DNA from: an uncultured Prevotellaceae bacterium
GTDB lineage: Bacteria; Bacteroidota; Bacteroidia; Bacteroidales; Bacteroidaceae
Length of the DNA: 64,000 nt
Assembly: GCA_946534585.1 (NCBI GenBank)
Contig: CAMNCV010000070.1
Span: forward strand, 1-64,000
Reading direction: 5' to 3'
The notes below the pieces were generated by a model, which searched no databases, had not been told where the DNA came from, and saw nothing but the letters and a program-made list of their open reading frames with translations. The translations under genes and the position numbers were made by a program. Of the stretch, positions 58,477 through 64,000 are shown in pieces. Within the stretch, counting starts at the first letter, position 1; each line of letters starts with the position of its first letter.

Positions 58477-58561
58477 GTAAAAGCTATCTGATTACCTTGT
58501 AATCGCATAGCTTTTACACTGTAATCGCATAGCTTTTACGAGGTAATCAGATAGCGATTGC
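58477..58561. repeat. Palindromic repeat array E, four 19-bp units
   Basis: Units start at 58477, 58499, 58521 and 58543 (22-bp period), including two identical copies of GTAATCGCATAGCTTTTAC. It lies between mrp and the GT2 gene, both on the minus strand. Confidence 0.9.
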
Positions 58562-58594
58562 AACGGAGTGGTTATCAGTTGGTTACAATGGGCG

Positions 58595-59692
58595 TTAGTG
58601 AGTCTGTACCCTCTGCGTCTTCGCTCGCTCTGCGTTGCGGCGGTTGGTCACTGTCACTACGCTTTGCGCCAGCGCAATGAAAGCCTGTCCGGTGGGCGAT
58701 GCCACGTCGAGCGCGGCAGGAAGACCGCTATCGCCACTCTCACAGATGCCCTGCACGAGCGGAATCTGTGCCAACAACGGCACCTGCATCTCTTCTGCCA
58801 GACGCTTGCAGCCCTCTTTTCCGAATATATAGTAACGGTTTTCGGGCAGTTCGGCAGGCGTGAACCATGCCATGTTCTCTACCAGTCCGAGTATAGGCAC
58901 GTTGACCTTGTCGTTCGTGTACATATCGATACCCTTGCGTGCGTCAGCCAGTGCCACGGCCTGTGGTGTGCTCACGATGACGGCTCCGGTGATGGCCAGC
59001 GTCTGCAGCAGCGACAAGTGAATGTCGCTCGTGCCTGGTGGCGTGTCGAGTATCAGGTAGTCGAGCGCTCCCCAGTCGGCATCGGCAATGAGTTGCTTAA
59101 GCGCACTGCATGCCATACCGCCGCGCCACAGCGTTGCGGTGTTTTTATTGACAAAGAAACCGATAGACAATAGTTTCACGCCGTACTGCTCCACGGGCAT
59201 GATAAGTTGACGGCCGTCTTTCTCAACGGCATAGGGACGCACGTCTTCTACCTGGAACATCTTAGGTATCGATGGCCCGAAGATGTCAGTATCGAGCAGT
59301 CCTACGCTGTAACCCAGTCGCGCCAGCGATATGGCCAGATTGGCACTGACGGTGCTTTTGCCCACTCCGCCCTTGCCAGAGCTTACGGCTATGATGTTCT
59401 TCACTTCGGGAAGTAGCTTGTCATCCTCGGGTCTGGGAGCCGACTTGAACTCCGTCTTTATCGTCACCTCTACCTCTTTTCCTACATGGTAGTGAATGGC
59501 AGCCTCGGCAGCCTTCACCGTTGACTTGAGGAAAGGGTCGGTCTCGCGTGGGAATATGAGCACAACCTCCACACTGTTGCCATTGATTTTCGGCTGGTCA
59601 GCGAGCATTTCGCTTTCTATGATGTTCTTCTTCGTTCCGGCATACGTCACGGTAGCCAGTGCGTCGGTTATGAGTTTCGGGTATAGTGTCAT
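58595..59692 (-). CDS. mrp: Mrp/ApbC-type P-loop iron-sulfur carrier protein
   Basis: The 365-residue product has an N-terminal MIP18/DUF59 domain (about 1-85) and a ParA-like ATPase: ISSGKGGVGKSTVSANLA (deviant Walker A, about 103-118), LLDTDIFGPSIPKMF and LDTPPGTSDIHL. Mrp/NBP35 proteins assemble or transfer Fe-S clusters. The usual C-terminal CxxC cluster site (in most homologues just after VENMA/SYF) is not visible; the corresponding text is ENMAWFTPAELPENRYYIFG. This may be the normal state in Bacteroidetes. It lies 6 nt downstream of xseB. Confidence 0.92.
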   Translation of the reverse strand: MTLYPKLITDALATVTYAGTKKNIIESEMLADQPKINGNSVEVVLIFPRETDPFLKSTVKAAEAAIHYHVGKEVEVTIKTEFKSAPRPEDDKLLPEVKNIIAVSSGKGGVGKSTVSANLAISLARLGYSVGLLDTDIFGPSIPKMFQVEDVRPYAVEKDGRQLIMPVEQYGVKLLSIGFFVNKNTATLWRGGMACSALKQLIADADWGALDYLILDTPPGTSDIHLSLLQTLAITGAVIVSTPQAVALADARKGIDMYTNDKVNVPILGLVENMAWFTPAELPENRYYIFGKEGCKRLAEEMQVPLLAQIPLVQGICESGDSGLPAALDVASPTGQAFIALAQSVVTVTNRRNAERAKTQRVQTH

Positions 59693-59698
59693 GGATAT

Positions 59699-59893
59699 TT
59701 ATTGATTATTCATTATCTTGTTTACTTCTTCTTCCGTCTTCTGTAACTTGTCCTTGCACAGCTTTATAAGCTCCTGAGCGTGCTTCAGTTCCTTGCTTAG
59801 CGAGTCGATGTCGAGTTCTCCGTTCTCCATCTTACTCACGATTTCCTCCAACTGCTTCATGGCAGCTTCGTATTTTATTTCCTTTGTCGGCAT
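59699..59893 (-). CDS. xseB: Exodeoxyribonuclease VII small subunit
   Basis: The 64-residue product MPTKEIKYEAAMKQLEEIV is a short helical hairpin protein with the XseB motif LEEIVSKMENGELDIDSLSKELKHAQELIKLCK. It forms exonuclease VII with XseA, which degrades single-stranded DNA. xseA is usually directly upstream but here the upstream gene is the Lrp-type regulator, so xseA must be elsewhere. Gaps of 20 nt to the regulator and 6 nt to mrp suggest one transcript. Length is typical. Confidence 0.93.
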   Translation of the reverse strand: MPTKEIKYEAAMKQLEEIVSKMENGELDIDSLSKELKHAQELIKLCKDKLQKTEEEVNKIMNNQ

Positions 59894-59913
59894 AATCTGA
59901 GTGCGTTCTGTGG

Positions 59914-60393
59914 TTATTGCTGTTGTGCGGCGTCGCTGTCAATGCAGAGAGGGCGCGTGAAAGCCTCGTGAAACGAGATGATAGTCTCCGAGCGCGACAG
60001 TCCCAATGGCTGCAGTTTGTCGTGTATCAGGCTCAGCAGATGGTGGTTGTTGTGTGCATATATCTTTATGAACATATCGAAAGACCCCGTGGTATAGTGA
60101 CACTCCACTACCTCGGGAATCTTGCGCAGTGCCTCAACCACCTTGTCGAAGCGCTCGGGGTCTTTCAGAAACAGACCGATATATGCACACGTCTCATAGC
60201 CTATCTTCTCTGCATCTATATCGTAGTGCGTCCCATGCAGCACCCCCAGGTTGTTCAAACGCTGTAATCGCTGATAAACAGCCGTGCCGCTGATACCGCA
60301 CAGGCGAGCCACCTCAAGGTTTGGCAGGCGTGCGTCGTTGATTATCAGACGCAGTATCTTGCGGTCTAATTCGTCGAGTTTGTATTGTGCCAT
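59914..60393 (-). CDS. Lrp/AsnC-family transcription regulator
   Basis: The 159-residue product has the AsnC-type helix-turn-helix (LDRKILRLIINDARLPNLEVARLCGISGTAVYQRLQRLNNLG, about residues 8-50) and the RAM ligand/oligomerisation domain (about 65-150, TCAYIGLFLKDPERFDKVVEALRKIPEVVECHYTTGSFDMFIKIYA). It would bind DNA as a dimer or octamer and respond to an amino acid or related ligand. It is the first gene of the lrp-xseB-mrp set; its targets are unknown. The 83-nt gap upstream (60394-60476) is a pyrimidine-rich TTCAGTCTTTC tract. Confidence 0.93.
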   Translation of the reverse strand: MAQYKLDELDRKILRLIINDARLPNLEVARLCGISGTAVYQRLQRLNNLGVLHGTHYDIDAEKIGYETCAYIGLFLKDPERFDKVVEALRKIPEVVECHYTTGSFDMFIKIYAHNNHHLLSLIHDKLQPLGLSRSETIISFHEAFTRPLCIDSDAAQQQ

Positions 60394-60476
60394 AATGCTT
60401 GCTCCTCTCTATTTTTTCTTCAGACCTTCAGTTCTTCAGTCTTTCAATCCTTCATTTCTCCGGTTTTTCCCGTCCT

Positions 60477-60929
60477 TCAGTCTTTCTTCTCCGTAGCGTT
60501 GTAGCGTATGCTCAGGTAGCCATAGTTACGCAGCTGCTGCTTTACGTCAGCCACGACACCCATCGGTGTGTTTCTGTCAGCCTTGATATTTACTACGGTT
60601 CCACCTCCCTGCATCTCGTCATCCATCAGCGATGGCTGTGCTACAGCACTGAGCGCAGCGCCTATCTGCTCCACGGAAACGATGCGGTCGCCCACCTGAA
60701 TGTGAGTCACGCCGTGCTTGTCGGTGCCGATATACAGGTTTACCATGCTGCGCTTGTTTTGGGGTTGCGTCAGTTCCTTGCCCTCAGGCGTCTCAACGCT
60801 GAGGCGTGGTGATTCGCTCCTCATGTGTGTCACTATCATAAAGAAGAACAGCACGGTGAAGATCAGGTCGGGCATCGAAGCCATGTTGAGCCTCGGCACG
60901 CTGCGTTGCTTATGTCGGCGTATGTTCAT
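60477..60929 (-). CDS. ExbD/TolR-family protein, second copy
   Basis: The 150-residue product has a short cytoplasmic start (MNIRRHKQRSVPRLNMASMPD), one membrane helix (LIFTVLFFFMIVTHM, about 22-36) preceded by the conserved Asp22 that carries protons in ExbD/TolR, and a periplasmic domain ending NYGYLSIRYNATEKKD. With the TolQ/ExbB-type channel it uses the proton gradient to energise TonB receptors or to hold the envelope together. It overlaps the first ExbD gene by 4 nt. Two different ExbD proteins in one operon is common in Bacteroidetes and implies a mixed dimer. Confidence 0.9.
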   Translation of the reverse strand: MNIRRHKQRSVPRLNMASMPDLIFTVLFFFMIVTHMRSESPRLSVETPEGKELTQPQNKRSMVNLYIGTDKHGVTHIQVGDRIVSVEQIGAALSAVAQPSLMDDEMQGGGTVVNIKADRNTPMGVVADVKQQLRNYGYLSIRYNATEKKD

Positions 60930-61444
60930 ATCGCTGCTTCTACGGTCTCTTGTATGCGTTGCGGAAACTGACTGTTGATTTCGTCGCGCTGCTCCTCGGT
61001 CAGTTCCTGAAACGTGTGTTTGTATTTTTTCAGTGCGGCAGCATTACGCAACTCACGGTATGCCAGTACAATCTGGTTTTGCAGACGGAAATAGGAATCG
61101 TAGTCGGCATTGCGGTCCACCTGTAGCTCGATGATATGCCGGCTGCCCTTTTCCACTATGAAGTGCCTGACTGCCTTGCGCATGGCATCGTCAATCTTAG
61201 TCTCCTTATCGTCAATGGTGAGCCTTCCGCCCTGCATCAGGTGCATGGTCATCACCTTAGAACGGTCCACGTCAACCATCTCCTGCAGTTCCTCGGGGTC
61301 AACAGGCGGCAGCTGGCGTCCCAATCCTTTCTCGCTGTCCATCGATGTGGTGACGAGAAAGAATATGAGCAGCATGAATGATATGTCAGACGTCGATGTG
61401 GTGTCGAGCCCGGGCACATCGCGCTTCTTCCTTAGTCTAAGCAT
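60926..61444 (-). CDS. ExbD/TolR-family protein, first copy
   Basis: The 172-residue product starts MLRLRKKRDVPGLDTTSTSDISFMLLIFFLVTTS; the Asp before ISFMLLIFFLV is the proton-carrying residue. The periplasmic part (about 45-172) is longer than in the second copy and ends in a charged helix (YKHTFQELTEEQRDEINSQFPQRIQE). It overlaps the small membrane gene upstream by 8 nt and the second exbD by 4 nt, so the whole operon is translationally coupled. It works with the ExbB-like protein at 61776. Confidence 0.92.
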   Translation of the reverse strand: MLRLRKKRDVPGLDTTSTSDISFMLLIFFLVTTSMDSEKGLGRQLPPVDPEELQEMVDVDRSKVMTMHLMQGGRLTIDDKETKIDDAMRKAVRHFIVEKGSRHIIELQVDRNADYDSYFRLQNQIVLAYRELRNAAALKKYKHTFQELTEEQRDEINSQFPQRIQETVEAAI

Positions 61445-61736
61445 ACGTGGGGCGCTTTTTCAGTTTGTCATATACTATTGTTGCGGTGGCACCTGTGAGC
61501 ATGACGGCTGCCGTGATGATACACATGTCGGTAAACGACCACACGAGCCACGTAATCAGGCACACGGTCGTGAGCACTCCGATGATAGCCCAGTCGATGA
61601 TGCCTACCGGCACGCCGTTCTCAGCAGCGCGACGCTTGTTCATCTTGAGCGAGTGCCATACGCTTAAGGCTACGGCAGCCAGTGCTCCCAGCACCGCCAA
61701 GGCCATCAATACTATCATTATGTCAGCTATTATCAT
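61437..61736 (-). CDS. Small membrane protein of the ExbB-ExbD operon
   Basis: The 99-residue product has three hydrophobic segments (about 1-25, IIADIMIVLMALAVLGALAAVALSV; 45-68; 72-90) with a basic stretch between the first two (HSLKMNKRRAAENG). I do not recognise a named family, but small membrane proteins of this kind lie between ExbB and ExbD genes in many Bacteroidetes. It follows exbB after 39 nt and overlaps exbD by 8 nt. It may be an accessory subunit of the proton channel; this is inferred from context only. Confidence 0.75.
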   Translation of the reverse strand: MIIADIMIVLMALAVLGALAAVALSVWHSLKMNKRRAAENGVPVGIIDWAIIGVLTTVCLITWLVWSFTDMCIITAAVMLTGATATIVYDKLKKRPTYA

Positions 61737-61775
61737 AGGGGTATGGTTGATGTTACGGCATTTATGACTGGCGCA

Positions 61776-62609
61776 TTATGAGTTACGCATTTTCAGAATG
61801 TCCATCAGCGTGATAGCACTCTCCTCCATCTGTGCCGTCAGATGGTCAATCTTCGACAGTATATAGTTATAGAACAGCTGCAATATCAGTGCGGTGATGA
61901 TACCGAAGATGGTAGTAATCAGTGCCACCTTCATGCCTGATGCTACGATGGTCGGACTGATGTCGCCTGCTGTCTGTATCTGGTCGAAGGCCATCACCAT
62001 GCCAATTACCGTGCCGAGGAAACCAAGCGATGGTGCCATGGCTATGCACAGCGTAATCCATGAGCAACCCTTCTCCATCTTTCCCGTCTGCACCGTGGCA
62101 TAGGAACTTACCGAACGCTCTATCTCGTCAGCAGGACTGTTCATGCGTAGCAATCCCTGATAGCAGATGCTGGCTACCGGTCCCTTGGTATTGCGGCACA
62201 AGGTCTTTGCCGCTTCTACACCCTCCGTGGTCAGCTTTGTTTCTACTGACTGCATGAATTTTTTGGCATCAATCTCTGACATCATAAGGTAGATGATGCG
62301 TTCTATGCAGAATGCCAGACCGATAATCAAGCATAAGGCTACGAGTGACATAAAGCCGGCGCCGCCCTCTACGAACTTTGTCTTCAACTGCGTGTAGGCA
62401 CCTTCTTCCGCCATGTTGTCAATCATGGTGGTGTCAGCCATCTCAAGGGCTGCTTCATCGAGCAACTGGCTGGTAGTGTCATTGGCAGCCTTTACGGCTG
62501 TAGTGTCGGTTTGCGGGGTAGCCGGTGCGGCATAAGCCACCGTAGCTTGTGGATTTATCAGCACGGATGTGCATATAAGCAACAGTGACAGGAATAGTTT
62601 CTTTCTCAT
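61776..62609 (-). CDS. MotA/TolQ/ExbB-family proton channel
   Basis: The 277-residue product has an extra N-terminal segment with a signal-like helix (MRKKLFLSLLLICTSVLINPQA) and a spacer (about 25-75), then the ExbB/TolQ core: a helix at about 80-102 (FMSLVALCLIIGLAFCIERIIYL), a cytoplasmic loop, and two helices with the conserved MAPSLGFLGTVIGMVMAFDQI (about 193-213) and LITTIFGIITALILQLFYNYI. It forms the proton-conducting pentamer with the ExbD proteins. The operon order exbB, small membrane gene, exbD, exbD fits known Bacteroidetes layouts. A promoter is at 62644-62651. Confidence 0.93.
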   Translation of the reverse strand: MRKKLFLSLLLICTSVLINPQATVAYAAPATPQTDTTAVKAANDTTSQLLDEAALEMADTTMIDNMAEEGAYTQLKTKFVEGGAGFMSLVALCLIIGLAFCIERIIYLMMSEIDAKKFMQSVETKLTTEGVEAAKTLCRNTKGPVASICYQGLLRMNSPADEIERSVSSYATVQTGKMEKGCSWITLCIAMAPSLGFLGTVIGMVMAFDQIQTAGDISPTIVASGMKVALITTIFGIITALILQLFYNYILSKIDHLTAQMEESAITLMDILKMRNS

Positions 62610-62643
62610 TATATATAAAGTGTGACTTCGTTTTTATCGCTTG

Positions 62644-62651
62644 CAAAGTTA
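62644..62651 (-). promoter_or_regulatory. -7 box for the exbB-exbD operon
   Basis: The minus strand reads TAACTTTG, 35 nt before the ATG at 62609. Confidence 0.7.
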
Positions 62652-62954
62652 CGAAAAAAACTGTAATCAGCCAAACAAGCCATTCTTTTTTTACCCTTCA
62701 CCGTGTTTATGTATGTTAAATAGATGTGTGTTGGGATTTTATCGTTGTATGCTTGTAAGGTTAATCAATAGAACTTACCTCGGTTATTTCAGCCACGGAA
62801 GTTACAAAAAATATGGGAAAGTTGTTTTTTCGTTTTTGTCTTAAACAGTTAATAATTCGATACTAATCACTTTCGATGTTGAAAATTTAACGTTTTTTGT
62901 TTTTGAGCAAAAATTTTTAACGAAAAAGTATTATTATTGTTATGAAAAAATATA

Positions 62955-62962
62955 TAACTTTG
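62955..62962 (+). promoter_or_regulatory. -7 box for the Na/Pi cotransporter gene
   Basis: TAACTTTG lies 49 nt before the ATG at 63012. The remaining part of the 402-bp divergent gap (62652-62954) is AT-rich and I see no gene or repeat in it. Confidence 0.65.
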
Positions 62963-63011
62963 CAAATAGTAAAAACAAGTGGAGATTTCGGCACACTATT
63001 TACACTATAAT

Positions 63012-64000
63012 ATGTCAATTTGGATTATTTTTAAGCTCATCGGCTCGCTGGCATTGCTGATGTTCGGTATGAAGTCGATGAGTGAGAGCTTGCAGAAGAT
63101 GGCAGGCCCGCAGTTGCGCCATGTATTACAGGCAATGACAACAAACCGCTTTACTGGAATGTTTACTGGCGCATTCGTAACAGCCGCAGTGCAGTCGTCA
63201 ACGGCAACGACCGTAATGACAGTATCGTTTGTCAACGCAGGACTGCTGACGCTTGCCCAGGCTATTTCAATCATTATGGGAGCAAATATCGGCACCACAT
63301 TCACTGCATGGATAATGTCTGCCGGTTTTTCATTCAACATCACTGACTTTGTCTGGCCTGCGTTCTTCATAGGCATACTGCTAATATACAGCAAGACACG
63401 ACGTATCATAGGCGACTTCCTTTTTGGTGTCAGTTTCCTGCTTCTGGGTCTCGGTACGCTGAAGGTAACGGGCGCAGAGATGCATCTGGAGCAGATACCG
63501 GCAGTGATGAGTTTCTTCAGTTCGTTTGAAGACAATTACCTGTCATATTTCGTATTCCTGCTCATTGGCGGTGTGATGACCGTATGTGTGCAGTCATCGG
63601 CAGCCGTGATGGCTATCACAATGACACTCTGTGCTACGGGCGTGATGCCTATATACCTCGGTATAGCATTGGTGATGGGTGAGAATATCGGTACTACGGT
63701 GACATCAAACATAGCAGCTATGACGGCCAATACGCAGGCACGTCGCGCCGCCTTCGCCCACATGTTCTTCAATGTCTTTGGCGTCGTGTGGATTATGTTT
63801 ATCTTCCGTTGGTTCACCGACCACGTGTGTAGTATGGTAGGATATAACCCGGAGATGCCAAATCCCCGTCTGTTGCCGTTTGTACTGGCTACGTTCCATA
63901 CATCGTTCAACGTGATAAACACTCTGATACTTATCTGGTTCATACCACAGATAGAAAGGGTAGCATGCCACATGATAACAAGTCAGAAGTCTTTAAAAGA
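63012..64000 (+). CDS. Na/Pi cotransporter-family protein, 3' part outside the window
   Basis: From ATG 63012 (MSIWIIFKLIGSLALLMFGMKSMSE) 329 codons are open to the right edge. Two QSS signature repeats are present, AAVQSSTATTVMTVSFVNAG (about 58-77) and VCVQSSAAVMAITMTLCATG (about 195-214), each followed by the GANIGTT/GENIGTT motif, as in NptA/YjbB-type sodium-dependent phosphate transporters (PF02690). About nine helices are included. The missing C-terminus usually contains a PhoU-like domain. It likely moves phosphate across the inner membrane, in either import or export direction. Confidence 0.92.
   Translation, partial: MSIWIIFKLIGSLALLMFGMKSMSESLQKMAGPQLRHVLQAMTTNRFTGMFTGAFVTAAVQSSTATTVMTVSFVNAGLLTLAQAISIIMGANIGTTFTAWIMSAGFSFNITDFVWPAFFIGILLIYSKTRRIIGDFLFGVSFLLLGLGTLKVTGAEMHLEQIPAVMSFFSSFEDNYLSYFVFLLIGGVMTVCVQSSAAVMAITMTLCATGVMPIYLGIALVMGENIGTTVTSNIAAMTANTQARRAAFAHMFFNVFGVVWIMFIFRWFTDHVCSMVGYNPEMPNPRLLPFVLATFHTSFNVINTLILIWFIPQIERVACHMITSQKSLK

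Noticed and set aside
6782..58561. The five 22-bp-period arrays as CRISPR arrays
   Set aside because: Spacers are only 3 bp, units are palindromic and variable, and no cas gene is in the window.

Overview
The window looks like a chromosomal segment of a Prevotella-type Bacteroidales bacterium (Prevotella, Segatella or a close relative). Supporting signs are the Bacteroidetes promoter signature (TAnnTTTG, sometimes with TTTG about 20 nt upstream) in front of many genes, a PorT-like type IX secretion protein, secreted proteins sharing a short C-terminal tail, an OmpA-type major porin with strongly biased codons, a PL10 pectate lyase, a YfhO-family giant membrane protein, and several Bacteroidetes-restricted families (DUF4876, DUF6850, DUF6242, DUF6089, DUF4922). 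I saw no rRNA, tRNA, CRISPR array, phage or intact insertion sequence.

Layout. 1-3.9 kb (minus): surface polysaccharide export genes wzx (cut by the window edge), wzy and wzz, preceded by a porT-like gene. 4.2-7 kb: a small ferredoxin, a DUF1232 protein, an SH3-like secreted protein and a GH105 unsaturated rhamnogalacturonyl hydrolase. 7-13.2 kb: two large secreted proteins, one followed by a 56-residue peptide gene, with cvfB-like and lolD genes between them and a 196-bp MITE-like palindromic element. 13.3-16.7 kb: an M16 protease and a periplasmic FMN-binding protein. 16.8-29.7 kb: two convergent operons that look like parts of one lipid or aryl-polyene-type pathway. The plus operon has an MMPL/RND exporter, an acyl carrier protein, a TonB-dependent receptor, a DUF4876 lipoprotein and a DUF6850 barrel. 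The minus operon has a FabG-like reductase, an O-methyltransferase, two hotdog dehydratase-like proteins, a second ACP and a glycosyltransferase-acyltransferase fusion. No ketosynthase is present here. 29.8-32 kb: a PL10 pectate lyase and a truncated GH140-like gene, perhaps remnants of pectin use. 32-37 kb: YfhO protein, OmpA porin and DUF805 protein. 37.2-45.5 kb: envelope biogenesis run (DUF6242 lipoprotein, DUF6089 barrel, uppS, bamA, three tandem skp genes, murI). 45.6-54.8 kb: UDP-sugar dehydratase/epimerase, malate dehydrogenase, then proA-murF-argE and a phosphoethanolamine-transferase-like enzyme. 54.8-62.6 kb (minus): SpoIID-like, DUF4922 and GT2 genes; mrp, xseB and an Lrp regulator; a TolQ/ExbB-ExbD-ExbD energiser. 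63 kb to the end: start of a Na/Pi-cotransporter-family gene.

The most unusual sequence feature is a family of short palindromic repeats. Five intergenic arrays (4-6 units each, 23 units in all) are built of 19-bp units with 3-bp spacers, a strict 22-bp period. Two unrelated tandem repeats that touch stop codons also have a 22-bp period. The most interesting gene arrangement is the translationally coupled exporter-ACP-TonB receptor operon facing a fatty-acid-type modification operon.
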